In this document: positions 1-8,211 of the stretch, piece by piece
Numbering within the stretch: the stretch's first letter is position 1
Layout: each line of letters starts with the position of its first letter
From: JBDIBB01 sp039812685
GTDB taxonomy: Bacteria > Acidobacteriota > Vicinamibacteria > Vicinamibacterales > JAFNAJ01
Direction: 5' to 3'
Assembly (NCBI GenBank): GCA_039812685.1
Contig: JBDIBB010000002.1
Coordinates: forward strand, 35,724 to 99,723
DNA: 64,000 bases
Notes under the pieces: model-generated
Database searches by the model: none
What the model saw: only the letters and a program-made list of their open reading frames with translations
Told to the model about the DNA's origin: nothing
Program-made: the position numbers and the translations under genes

Positions 1-357
1 GGTGACGCCGAGGTGCGAGGGGATCACCTTCAGCGGGACGCCATCGAACACCGCCATCTGGGCCAGTTCGTGTGCGAACGACGAACAGAGGACCACGTCG
101 CAATGGCCTGCCGCCCATGACGGCGGGCGCACCGGCAGGCCGCGGAAGGTTCGCTCGTCGTCAGCCGCATCCGACTCCAGGAACGCCACGAGCCCCGTGC
201 GGGCCAGTTCGGGGACGGCCTCGAGCAGGTACTCGGTGTGGGCTCCGGTGCCGAAGATGGCGACGCGCGCGCCGCTGCGCGCCCAGGATCGCGCGAGGGG
301 CACGAGCCGCGTGCGATACGCCTGGTCGGCCCCGGCTGTACGAAACTGGCTCGTCAT
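1..357 (-). CDS. Rossmann-like protein of the glycan island, 3' part outside window
   Basis: The first 119 codons of a gene that runs off the left edge; ATG at 357, only 5 nt after the stop of the upstream glycosyltransferase, so it is the last visible gene of the same operon. Residues about 27-50 form a nucleotide-binding-like strand-turn-helix (VAIFGTGAHTEYLLEAV) followed by an acidic strand end (FLESD), the pattern of a Rossmann fold. The C-terminal domain of the DUF115 gene at 1696-2886 has the same type of segment (LALWGAGSGGRG), so both may read sugar nucleotides or SAM. No catalytic motif is visible in the fragment, and a function cannot be assigned without the rest. Confidence 0.75.
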   Translation of the reverse strand, partial: MTSQFRTAGADQAYRTRLVPLARSWARSGARVAIFGTGAHTEYLLEAVPELARTGLVAFLESDAADDERTFRGLPVRPPSWAAGHCDVVLCSSFAHELAQMAVFDGVPLKVIPSHLGVT

Positions 358-362
358 GACCA

Positions 363-1490
363 TCACGGGTGATGCGGCGCGTCGAGCACCGACCGGTAGA
401 CCGCCTCGATCCGTGCGACGGTTCGCGCCCAGGCATAGCGACGCGCCACGAGCGCTTTCGCGCGCCTGGCGATCACGGACCGCTTCCCGTCACTCAGCGC
501 GCGGACGATTTGCCGGCCCGCGCTGACGGCGCTCCCGTCGAGCCCGAAGCCGTTGATGCCTGGCCGCAGGTAGTCCTCGATGCCCGGGACGATGCGGGCC
601 GCCACGGGGACGCCCAGTGCCATGGCCTCGAGGACGGCGATCCCCTGCCCTTCATCGCGTGACAGCGACACGAACAGGTCCCATCGCCTCACCCGCGCGA
701 GCGCGTTCCGGACGTACCCGGTAAGGGTGACGGCGTCGGTCAGCCCGAGGCGTGACACTTCGCGGCCGACCGCCTGCCCGTATGCCGGATCGGCCGTGGG
801 CCCGACCAGCTCCAGCGTGGCGGCGGGAAGTGCCCGGCGCACGTGGGCAAAGGCCCGGACCACGTCGAGTTGCGCCTTGCGCGGCTCGATGCGGCCGACG
901 CATCCCACCCGCCGGCCGGACGCGAGAGGCGTGGCCACCGCGGCGACATCCAGAGGCGGAAGTCCCCACTCGATCCGGATGAGCCTCCTTCGCGCCACGC
1001 CCGCCGCGAGCAGGTGCGACTCGTACGCCGTCGCGGTGCAGAGCACGCGGTCTGCGAGGCGATGCCCGGCGAAATCCATGTCGTTCATCCAGGGCGGGCG
1101 TCCCGGAGCCCAGCTGTGGACCTGGCTCACGATTGGAAGTCGCCGGCCGCCGCGCCCGCGGCACAGCGTGGCGGCGCACGTGGGCACGCCGGCATGGGCG
1201 TGCACGACGTCAGGCTGCCACGTGTCGATGAGGCGCTGGAGGATCGCGACCCCACGCCAGAACACTTCCGGCTGCCGATCGAACAGATCAATCCGCGCGT
1301 GGTCGATGCCCGCCTCGGCAAGCCGCCGCCGATACGGTTTCCAGTCGCGAAGCCCCCGCGACGACCCGCTCGTGACGACCATCACCTCATTGGTGGCGGC
1401 CTGCGAGACGCACAGGGCGGTGATCACCCGCCCGGCGCCGCTCCAGAGGAACGGCGCCATCTGCAGGACGCGCAAGCGGCTCGACATCAT
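363..1490 (-). CDS. GT4-type glycosyltransferase
   Basis: A 375-residue GT-B fold glycosyltransferase that would transfer a sugar from a nucleotide donor onto a surface or flagellin glycan in the cytoplasm. The N-terminal half starts RLRVLQMAPFLWSGAG with the glycine-rich acceptor-side loop; VVHAHAG follows near residue 95. The C-terminal half has VGCVGRIEPRKAQ, the usual start of the donor domain, and EGQGIAVLEAM, the E-x7-E motif of family 4. I chose ATG 1490 because it gives a family-typical N-terminus; the open frame extends further upstream but has no strand-forming sequence there. A 205-nt gap separates it from the upstream DUF115 gene; the partial gene downstream is 5 nt away. The acceptor is unknown. 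Confidence 0.85.
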   Translation of the reverse strand: MMSSRLRVLQMAPFLWSGAGRVITALCVSQAATNEVMVVTSGSSRGLRDWKPYRRRLAEAGIDHARIDLFDRQPEVFWRGVAILQRLIDTWQPDVVHAHAGVPTCAATLCRGRGGRRLPIVSQVHSWAPGRPPWMNDMDFAGHRLADRVLCTATAYESHLLAAGVARRRLIRIEWGLPPLDVAAVATPLASGRRVGCVGRIEPRKAQLDVVRAFAHVRRALPAATLELVGPTADPAYGQAVGREVSRLGLTDAVTLTGYVRNALARVRRWDLFVSLSRDEGQGIAVLEAMALGVPVAARIVPGIEDYLRPGINGFGLDGSAVSAGRQIVRALSDGKRSVIARRAKALVARRYAWARTVARIEAVYRSVLDAPHHP

Positions 1491-1672
1491 GGGAAGGCAG
1501 TGTGGTCGCGAGCAGGCTCGACCCGCGTCACGTCGCCTCGCGTGCCAGAGCGGGGTGGGGTGACGACCCCTCCGGCAGGTCCCGCCAGGACTCGGCGCGC
1601 GCCGGCAGTCGCGAGTCTTATCGGCCCTCGGAGGCCCGGTCTGCAGCCAGCCCCCCGGCCCGCACACGATGC

Positions 1673-1691
1673 GCCGCCCGTTGCGGGCGGC
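1673..1691 (-). terminator. Short perfect GC hairpin after DUF115 gene
   Basis: GCCGCCCG, a 3-nt loop and CGGGCGGC form a perfect 8-bp stem starting 4 nt after the stop codon of the DUF115 gene. No run of T follows, so it could be a terminator, an mRNA 3'-end stabiliser, or chance in GC-rich DNA. It lies at the head of the 205-nt gap before the glycosyltransferase gene, in which I see no other clear feature. Confidence 0.35.
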
Positions 1692-1695
1692 CAGC

Positions 1696-2886
1696 TCACG
1701 GACCGCACAGCCCGTCGAGGTCGGCGACCACGATGGAATCAGCAGCCCGGCCCCGGCCGGTCAGCCACGTGACGATCTCCGCATGGTGCACCGAGGCCAC
1801 GAGCACTACGGCCTCGCGCCAGCGATCCTCGTCGAGTTGCGCGGGCGGCGCCACCATCACGCCGTGCAGTCTGCCGCCGGCCTTCTCTGGATCGGCATCC
1901 ACGACGAGGTCGATTCGCGGTCCGAGGCCGTCGAGCAACGCCGCGACCCCGCGACCGCCGCTGCCTGCTCCCCACAGCGCGAGCCGGCGGCGTGTGCCTC
2001 CCGGCCCTCCGGTTGCTCGCGTCGCGATGCGCAGGCGCAGGGCCAGGTGCCGGGCCGCGCGCTGCCGTGCCGTGGCGCGCGCGCCGCCCGGCCAGTCGGC
2101 GCCCGGACGCGCGAGCGTCACCGCCTCATCGAGCGTCACACGCTCGAGCGCCTCGACGCGTCCGCCCCGCGTGGCGTTGAGCAGCGCGACGCCGCGGCGC
2201 GCCAGCTCACGGCCGAACCAGACGAAGGCCGGCCTCGCGTGTGTCTCGTAGTCGAACCCGGGATTGGTGTGGGTCACGTTCCCGGCGAAGTGGGTCAGGG
2301 GCCCGGTGTAGTCCATGTCGACGCCGAGCAGGACGATGGTGTCCGCACCGAGGAACACGGCCAGCTGAATGGCGGCGAAGATGACCGAATGGCCGGCGTG
2401 CTCGATCGCCTGGCCGAGGTCGAGACCTGACGTGAACCCGACGTGCGGTTCGACGTCCCAGCCACCGTCCTGCCGTGGCGACAACCATGGCTTCGACCAG
2501 AGCACGCAGGCGCCAGGATGACGGTCGACGAGGGCCAGCCAGTCCGTCGTCAGACGGTTCGGGGCCACGACGGTCGGCCCCCGACCGGCTGACAGTTCGC
2601 CGAGCAGTTCCTCGGCCCGCGCGTTGTCGGTGACGATCTGCCATCGGCTCGCGACGCGGGTGCCGGTGAGGAACCGGTGCGCATGGTTCGTGCAGATGAC
2701 GTGACACCCCTCCAGCCGCGACGGATCCTCGTCACGCAGGGAGGGGCCCGCCCCCAGGCAGAACACCACCTGGCCCGCGAGCGAGCCCGCGTGCCGGCGT
2801 AACGCCGCGTGACCGCGTGCCGAACGCTCGCGGTAAGCCTCGATCAGGCGTAGCGCCGCCCGCAGGCGCTCTCCCCCGCCGCCCAT
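1696..2886 (-). CDS. DUF115 (MAF/MptE-like) glycan protein with C-terminal Rossmann domain
   Basis: 396 residues. The core (about 35-270) is a DUF115 domain, the fold of flagellin Maf glycosyltransferases and MptE: it has VVFCLGAGPSL (phosphate-binding GAGPSL), an internal VTDN strand, and FLGADTIVLLGVDMDYTG, the second conserved block. A separate C-terminal segment (about 300-390) reads LALWGAGSGGRG with VVDADPEKAGG after it, a nucleotide-binding Rossmann element. The start ATG shares one base with the stop of the cytidylyltransferase gene (TGATG), so the two are translationally coupled. The pairing with a CMP-sugar synthetase fits transfer of a nonulosonic-acid-type sugar onto flagellin or a surface protein; that role is inferred from Maf proteins elsewhere. 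Confidence 0.8.
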   Translation of the reverse strand: MGGGGERLRAALRLIEAYRERSARGHAALRRHAGSLAGQVVFCLGAGPSLRDEDPSRLEGCHVICTNHAHRFLTGTRVASRWQIVTDNARAEELLGELSAGRGPTVVAPNRLTTDWLALVDRHPGACVLWSKPWLSPRQDGGWDVEPHVGFTSGLDLGQAIEHAGHSVIFAAIQLAVFLGADTIVLLGVDMDYTGPLTHFAGNVTHTNPGFDYETHARPAFVWFGRELARRGVALLNATRGGRVEALERVTLDEAVTLARPGADWPGGARATARQRAARHLALRLRIATRATGGPGGTRRRLALWGAGSGGRGVAALLDGLGPRIDLVVDADPEKAGGRLHGVMVAPPAQLDEDRWREAVVLVASVHHAEIVTWLTGRGRAADSIVVADLDGLCGP

Positions 2887-3572
2887 CACGGCCGCTCCTC
2901 GAACAGCCGCTCCGCAATGTGCAGATCCTCGAGCGTGTCGATGTCGAGCGCCTCGAGCCGCGGCACCAGATGGAAGAGCGGGTTCCGGCCCACGCGACAT
3001 CCCTGCCGCAGCACGACCTCCCGTGTAACGGCATACAGCCCCGTCGTCTCCTTGACGTAGCGGACGTCCTGCGACCGAGGCAGGCCGTCGGGACGGCCGG
3101 GGTCGTAGTTCACCGGGGCGCCGCGGTACCAGAGGAACCCGGTCTCCTCGGTGGCCAGCAGCACCGAGTCGTGCTCCGGATCGCGCACCAGCCGCTCCAC
3201 GGCCGCCACGACGGTCTGGCCGCGCAGCGACAGCGCCGTCACGAACACCTGCACGTAGTAGTCGTACTCGCCGCGCGCGGCCGCGAACTGCTGCAGCAGG
3301 TGGTTGCCGTTGGCCTCGTTGCTCGCGTACCACTCCGGCCGGCGGTGAAACCGGAATCGAGCCTGCTGTGCGGGATCGAGCCTGGCGAAGACGGCATCGT
3401 CCTCACTGTCGACGAACAGATCCCAGTGGTCGGGGCAGTGCCGCACGAGTTCGTCGAGCAGCCAGTAGCACAGCGGCCTGCCGCGGAACGGGTGGAAGTT
3501 CTTGTTCGGGATGCGCTCGCTCGATCGGTGCTTGAGCGGAACCTGGACCACCACGCGGGGGTGCTTGTTCAT
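2886..3572 (-). CDS. CMP-sugar synthetase-like cytidylyltransferase (NeuA/PseF type)
   Basis: 228 residues. The N-terminus VVVQVPLKHRSSERIPNKNF matches the nucleotide-binding loop of acylneuraminate cytidylyltransferases (usually IPARxGSKxxPxKN), with a changed first half. SERIPNKN keeps the residues that contact CTP, followed by GRPLCYWLLDEL. The family activates a nonulosonic or KDO-like sugar as its CMP derivative. ATG 3572 is chosen over a GTG 51 nt upstream because the beta-strand of the loop begins five residues after it. The gene overlaps the next DUF115 gene by one base. The altered loop and unusual middle part mean the sugar could differ from sialic, legionaminic or pseudaminic acid. 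Confidence 0.75.
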   Translation of the reverse strand: MNKHPRVVVQVPLKHRSSERIPNKNFHPFRGRPLCYWLLDELVRHCPDHWDLFVDSEDDAVFARLDPAQQARFRFHRRPEWYASNEANGNHLLQQFAAARGEYDYYVQVFVTALSLRGQTVVAAVERLVRDPEHDSVLLATEETGFLWYRGAPVNYDPGRPDGLPRSQDVRYVKETTGLYAVTREVVLRQGCRVGRNPLFHLVPRLEALDIDTLEDLHIAERLFEERP

Positions 3573-3627
3573 GCCTGGCCTGCCTCGACACGCGTTGCCG
3601 GCTTCCGTCGGGTCGCAGCGCACCGTC

Positions 3628-6063
3628 TCACGGCTGCCTCGACTGCCTGGCGGGCAGCGCTTCGACCAGCAACGGCGCTGTCAGTTCGGACCGCGACGCC
3701 ACGAAGATCGCCCGGCGCACACAGGCCGCGTCCTCGTCCCAGTCCGTCGGAAACTGGTGATGGCTGGGCTGGGTGATGGGCACGTAGACGAACGGGAACC
3801 GGCCCCGGAGCCACTCGAACAGCCACTTGCGGCCGGGCCGGCACGTGCCGCCGGTGACTGAGTCGTTCGGGGTGCCCGCCGCGCGCGGGCCGGCGATCCA
3901 GCGGCGCTCGTCGGCGTTGGGAGCGACGATCGTCTCGATCAGCAGCAACTCGCCGGTGGCCCGGCTGAGCCACTCGAGGCCAGGCTCGGGATCCGACAGG
4001 TGGTAGAGGGTTCCGTAGCAGAACACGACCTGAGAGGTGGGCGCCAGCGGCGGCGGCGGATCCAGATCCAGCGGCAGAACCGACACGGCGGCGTGATCCC
4101 GAAATCGTTGCCGGAGCATGGCGAGGTTCGTCTCGCGCGCGTCGGTCGTGACGACGTGGCAACCGCGATCGAGGAAGAACCCCGTCAACTGCCCCCCGCC
4201 GGCGCCTGTCTCCAGGACGTGGGTGCCGGCCAGCGGCAGTTCGAGCGAGGCAAGATGCTCCAGCCGCCGGCTGACGTACTGCAGGTAGTGATTCGTGCGG
4301 AAGACGTCGCGGCCCGCCGCCTCCGGTTCGGGCGTCTCGACGAACGGCGTCGCCGGCTCGCTTCGTCCGCCGCTCGCACGCGCGCTGCTGAGCCGGCGCA
4401 GCGACCGGCGCCAGTCGCCAACCGTCGAACGCCACTCCAAAGCCGCCTCCCCGTCGAGCGCCGACGAGAACGCCGCCAACGCGTTGTCGTGATCGGAGGG
4501 ATCTGACACCGACCCCCACTCACGCCATGGCGGGCCGAGTGCCGCGCCGGCCGCCTCCACGAGCCCGCGGGCGAGCGTCTGTCGCAGGACGTGCAGCCGG
4601 TCCCGATCCGGCGCGACGATCCGTTCGGGCACCACGGGCACGGGCCCGCGATGCGAGAGAAGCGGCCCATCGTGCCCGGACGGGACCTCGATCCACGGAG
4701 CCGCGAGCACCCCCGCCCCGGTCGCGTTCACGAACCGCACACCGCTGTGACGACGGCAGAACGCGGCCACCCAGTCGCGAAACGTCAGCAGCCGGGCGGA
4801 CGTCCTGACATCACGGCCGTCGATGCCCCGTTCGACGACGAAGGGCGGAGGCATCCAGTCGCGCCAGGCGTCCTCGAGAGAGACGCCGCCGGCCACCGCC
4901 CTCGCCCAGTCCCTTTCGTACACGGTGCCGCGGCAATAGGGCTGCCCTCCGGTGTACGCGAAGTCGGCGCCAACCAGCACGATCGGATCGCAGCCCAGCT
5001 TCACGGCGAGGTCGAGCGTCGTCGTGAACACCGACCCCCAGGCGAGCAGCCGCGCACGCTCGATCCCCTGGTCCAGCAGCCACGGCCACGGGTGATGGCG
5101 GTCCACGCGGAACGTGAACACCCGGCCATCGAACGGCTCGAAGGCGCCCGGAGCCAGGCTTGGTTCGGCAACGAGGTGGGTTCGCGCGGGGACGGCATCC
5201 ACGGCCAGGTGGCGCAGGTTGGGCTCGCCCGGATCGACGGCTGCCACGAAATCGGGCTCGATGCCGGCTGCCAGGCAGGGCCGCAGGGCCGTGTCGACGG
5301 CGATGAGCAGCGCGTGGTCCCGATGGGACCTGATCTCTTCGAGGTTGCGATTCAGCGACGGGCCGGCCGCCAGCAGGAACGCCGGCACGCCGCCGAAGCG
5401 CCCGAACAGTTCGCCCACGTCACGGGAGCCGACGAGATGGCGCAGGTTCGCCAGCGTATTCAGCAGATACGGCCCTGCGAAGCGCCTTCGCGCGGCTTCG
5501 TTGGCGGCGGCATTGAACAGCAGCCGCCGGACGGTCTCCGCCGCGCGTTTCGCCTCGCCGGGCCGCTCGCGGGCGATGACCGGATGGACGACGATGGGCG
5601 GGACACCGTCGCTCCTGCCGATCCACGACACCAGGTCCAGCCAGCCGTCGAAGTCGGGCCCGGCGAGCATCCGCAGCTGCCCTGCCGCAATCGGCCTCTC
5701 CCACGAACGCCGGGAGAGCGTTGCCCGGAGCGAGGCCGCCGATGGCTCGACCAGGAGCGTGCGAGCGTCACCGCCGCGGCGTTCGAGGGCGTCGAGCGCG
5801 AAGCCCGCGCCCGCGCCGATGAGAATTACCAGCGGTACTGCGGCGTCAGCTGGGGGCAGGAGCCGCTCCGCCTCGGCGATGGTGTCGCGGCGGCCGTGCA
5901 TGCGGACGAGTCCGCGGCGGGTGCGCAGCGAAACGCCAGTGACCTCGCCAGCTTCGTATTCCAGCTCGCCATCCGCGTCGGCGGTCGCCAGCCATGCCGC
6001 AGGGTCGCGGTGTCCCGCACCGACGAGGGCGGTGAGATTCGTGTGGAGGTGACGTTCCGGCAT
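3628..6063 (-). CDS. DUF115 glycosyltransferase-like protein fused to a SAM methyltransferase
   Basis: 811 residues, two parts. Residues about 1-540 are a full Maf-type protein: an N-terminal Rossmann segment (LVILIGAGAGFALDAL) and the DUF115 core with AFLLAAGPSLNRNLEEI, VDTALRP, DFVAAVDPGEPN and LVGADFAYTGG. Residues about 590-800 are a class I methyltransferase: HVLETGAGGGQLTGFF is motif I, VTTDARE the acidic ribose contact, and YGTLYHLSDP the post-I region. The protein probably installs and methylates a sugar on flagellin or another surface protein; this is inferred from Maf family knowledge and operon context. It is the promoter-proximal gene of the minus-strand glycan operon, divergent from the aminotransferase gene with 158 bp between them. 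Confidence 0.8.
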   Translation of the reverse strand: MPERHLHTNLTALVGAGHRDPAAWLATADADGELEYEAGEVTGVSLRTRRGLVRMHGRRDTIAEAERLLPPADAAVPLVILIGAGAGFALDALERRGGDARTLLVEPSAASLRATLSRRSWERPIAAGQLRMLAGPDFDGWLDLVSWIGRSDGVPPIVVHPVIARERPGEAKRAAETVRRLLFNAAANEAARRRFAGPYLLNTLANLRHLVGSRDVGELFGRFGGVPAFLLAAGPSLNRNLEEIRSHRDHALLIAVDTALRPCLAAGIEPDFVAAVDPGEPNLRHLAVDAVPARTHLVAEPSLAPGAFEPFDGRVFTFRVDRHHPWPWLLDQGIERARLLAWGSVFTTTLDLAVKLGCDPIVLVGADFAYTGGQPYCRGTVYERDWARAVAGGVSLEDAWRDWMPPPFVVERGIDGRDVRTSARLLTFRDWVAAFCRRHSGVRFVNATGAGVLAAPWIEVPSGHDGPLLSHRGPVPVVPERIVAPDRDRLHVLRQTLARGLVEAAGAALGPPWREWGSVSDPSDHDNALAAFSSALDGEAALEWRSTVGDWRRSLRRLSSARASGGRSEPATPFVETPEPEAAGRDVFRTNHYLQYVSRRLEHLASLELPLAGTHVLETGAGGGQLTGFFLDRGCHVVTTDARETNLAMLRQRFRDHAAVSVLPLDLDPPPPLAPTSQVVFCYGTLYHLSDPEPGLEWLSRATGELLLIETIVAPNADERRWIAGPRAAGTPNDSVTGGTCRPGRKWLFEWLRGRFPFVYVPITQPSHHQFPTDWDEDAACVRRAIFVASRSELTAPLLVEALPARQSRQP

Positions 6064-6209
6064 GCAGCAGATGGGCGACGCCCGGTCGGTGTGCCTGCCG
6101 GCGCCGCCACCGAACCCGCCGTCCGCCTCCCGTGCTATCGGATGAACCCCGGTTGGGGCACAGCCTTGCGCGACGGGCGGGGCCGGTCGCCAGCCGGCCG
6201 CTGAAGGGG

Positions 6210-6215
6210 CATAAT
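6210..6215 (+). promoter_or_regulatory. -10 box for leaderless aminotransferase mRNA
   Basis: CATAAT ends 6 nt before ATG 6222 and no Shine-Dalgarno lies between, so transcription would start at or next to the A of the start codon. No good -35 hexamer is visible. Confidence 0.5.
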
Positions 6216-6221
6216 GCCCGC

Positions 6222-7331
6222 ATGTCCTGGGCCGCCCTTCGCGCCGAGTTCCCCGCTCTCGCCCGCCACACCTACCTCAACGCCGCCGCCGGCAGCCCGA
6301 CGCCGAGGCCGGTTCGCGCCGCCGTCGAGCTCTACCATCGGCAGCTCGAGGACGATGGCGACCTGCACTGGGACAGCTGGCTCGAGCGCCGCGAGCAGGT
6401 GCGCGCGGCCGTCGCACGGCTGGTGAACGCGGCGCCGGACGAGATCGCCTTCGTCACGAACACATCGGCCGGCATCAACGCCGTCGCCGACCTCATCCAG
6501 CACGACGGTCCGGTCGTGACCGACACCCTCGAGTTCCCGACGGTCACGCTGCCCTTCATCCACCGCGGCTGCGACGTGCGGTTTGCCGAGCCGCGCGAAG
6601 ACGGGGCGCTGGTGGCGGGCAACTTCTGTCCCGCGCGCTGCCAGGGCTGCGCCACCATCCTGATCAGCCACGTCCAGTTCAGCAACGGGTGCCGTCTGGA
6701 TCTCGACGCGTTCGGCACGATCAAGGGCGACCGCCACCTGGTGGTCAGTGCCAGCCAGTCGGCCGGCGCCTTCCCGATCGACGTGCGCAGGACCCGGATC
6801 GACGCGCTCGCCACCGCGGGCCACAAGTGGCTGTGCGCGGGTTACGGTGCCGGGTTCCTGTTCCTGTCGCGCCCGCTGCTGGCGCGACGTCCGCTGTCGA
6901 TGGGCTGGCTGAGCGTGCAGGATCCGTACAGCTTCGACAACCGGCGTTACGTGCTGCTGGACGAGGCGCGCCGCGTCGAGATGGGCTGCCCGCCGCTGGC
7001 GCCGATCTTCGCGCTGGGCGCCGCCGTCGAGTTCCTGCTCGACATCGGCCTCGACCGCATCGCCCAGCGGGTGCTCGCCCTCAACACCTACCTCACCGAC
7101 GGCCTGGCACGCATCGGCGTGCGGGTGCTCTCGCCCGGCGGTCCGCACCGATCGGGCGAGACGCTGTGCGCCTTTGCCGACCCCGCCCACGTGACCGGCT
7201 ACCTCGCCGCGCGCAACATCCAGGTGACCCGGAAGCCGGAGGGCATCCGTGTCTCCACGCATTTCTACAACGACGAGCAGGATGTCGATCGCCTGATCGA
7301 GGCGCTTGCCGAGTACCGGCCGCCGGCGTGA
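6222..7331 (+). CDS. Class V aminotransferase-fold PLP enzyme
   Basis: 369 residues, normal length for the class V (IscS/kynureninase-type) fold. The N-terminus HTYLNAAAGSPTPRPV is the usual opening, TNTSAGINAV is the phosphate-binding turn, VSASQSAGAFPIDV replaces the usual D-x-A-Q-S-x-G segment, and GHKWLCAGYGAGFLFL holds the PLP lysine (about residue 206). No cysteine-containing mobile loop of a true cysteine desulfurase is obvious, and there is no Isc scaffold gene nearby, so I would not call it IscS; relatives include isopenicillin-N epimerase-like proteins and selenocysteine lyases. A CxxC-type patch (FCPARCQGCA) near residue 130 is unusual. ATG 6222 is supported by the leaderless promoter just upstream. 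Confidence 0.8.
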   Translation: MSWAALRAEFPALARHTYLNAAAGSPTPRPVRAAVELYHRQLEDDGDLHWDSWLERREQVRAAVARLVNAAPDEIAFVTNTSAGINAVADLIQHDGPVVTDTLEFPTVTLPFIHRGCDVRFAEPREDGALVAGNFCPARCQGCATILISHVQFSNGCRLDLDAFGTIKGDRHLVVSASQSAGAFPIDVRRTRIDALATAGHKWLCAGYGAGFLFLSRPLLARRPLSMGWLSVQDPYSFDNRRYVLLDEARRVEMGCPPLAPIFALGAAVEFLLDIGLDRIAQRVLALNTYLTDGLARIGVRVLSPGGPHRSGETLCAFADPAHVTGYLAARNIQVTRKPEGIRVSTHFYNDEQDVDRLIEALAEYRPPA

Positions 7332-7364
7332 CGCGAACGCGGGGCCGGGCGCGGCTCGACGGCC

Positions 7365-7370
7365 TATAAT
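7365..7370 (+). promoter_or_regulatory. Consensus -10 box of the mntA-hepT operon (leaderless)
   Basis: TATAAT, exact consensus, ends 6 nt before the GTG start at 7377. There is no room for a ribosome binding site. A recognisable -35 is absent. Confidence 0.6.
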
Positions 7371-7376
7371 CGCGTC

Positions 7377-7784
7377 GTGGATCCGGACGAGATCGACGTG
7401 CTGCGCGATCTGCTGGCGCGCACTGCTGGGCCCGACGTCGTCGCGGCCTGGCTGTTCGGAAGCCACGGCCGCGGCCAGGCAGGGCCCTCCAGTGACATCG
7501 ACCTCGCGCTGCTCCGCACCTCCGCGCCGACGACGCTCGACTGCCTCCCGGACGCCCTCGCGGGGGCCGTCGAGCAGCGAATGCGGGCCGAGGTAGACCT
7601 GGTGGTGCTCAACGCCGCATCGCCCGATCTGGTGCATCGAGTGCTCCGGGACGGGATCCTGTTGCTCGAGCGCGACCGCCCGGCGCGCATCGCCTTCGAG
7701 GTCCGGGCGCGCAACGCGTACTTCGACCTGCAGCCGGTGCTCGCGCGTTACCGCCGCGGCCCCGCCCGCGAGATGCACCGATGA
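7377..7784 (+). CDS. mntA: MntA-type minimal nucleotidyltransferase antitoxin
   Basis: 135 residues. The active-site signature GSHGRGQAGPSSDIDLAL fits G-S-x10-D-x-D (Gly28, Ser29, Asp40, Asp42), with a third acidic residue in MRAEVDLVVL. In the best-studied pair (Shewanella oneidensis) MntA transfers AMP units to a tyrosine of the HEPN toxin and blocks its RNase activity. Here the next gene encodes such a toxin and overlaps this one by 4 nt (ATGA), the standard coupling of type VII toxin-antitoxin pairs. Start is GTG 7377, set by the -10 box directly upstream. Confidence 0.9.
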   Translation: MDPDEIDVLRDLLARTAGPDVVAAWLFGSHGRGQAGPSSDIDLALLRTSAPTTLDCLPDALAGAVEQRMRAEVDLVVLNAASPDLVHRVLRDGILLLERDRPARIAFEVRARNAYFDLQPVLARYRRGPAREMHR

Positions 7785-8191
7785 CCGACCCCGAACTGGT
7801 ACTGAAGAAGATCGCGGTCGTCGAGACGTGCGTCATCGAGCTGCAGCGCCTGGCTCGGCCGGATCGGCTCGCGGACGACATCAAGGAGCGGCGCTTCGTC
7901 GAGCGGACACTGCAGGTGGCGCTGCAAGCGGTACTGGATGTCTGCTCGCACATTGTCTCGGACGAGCGGCTTGGCGAGCCCGCGACCAACCGGGACCTCG
8001 TGCGCACCCTCGCCGTGCACGGGTGGCTCAGCGCCAGGCTCGGCGACACGCTCCAGAAGATGGTGGGCTTCCGGAACATCCTCGTCCATGACTACGACGA
8101 CGTGAACGTGGGCATCCTGCGCTCGATCGTGGAACGCCACCTCGTTGATCTCGAGGCGTTCGCCGCGCAGGTGCGCAGCCGGCTCTCCTGA
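7781..8191 (+). CDS. hepT: HepT-type HEPN RNase toxin
   Basis: 136 residues, all-helical HEPN/DUF86 domain. The catalytic RX4HXY motif is complete: Arg98, His103, Tyr105 in FRNILVHDYDDV. The family cuts RNA as a dimer; Tyr in this motif is the site AMPylated by MntA. ATG 7781 overlaps the antitoxin stop. Both genes look intact. Antiphage or dormancy roles are known for some relatives but cannot be deduced here. It converges with the acyl-CoA synthetase gene with 20 nt between them. Confidence 0.9.
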   Translation: MTDPELVLKKIAVVETCVIELQRLARPDRLADDIKERRFVERTLQVALQAVLDVCSHIVSDERLGEPATNRDLVRTLAVHGWLSARLGDTLQKMVGFRNILVHDYDDVNVGILRSIVERHLVDLEAFAAQVRSRLS

Positions 8192-8211
8192 TCGCCACGG
8201 GCCGCGCGGCC

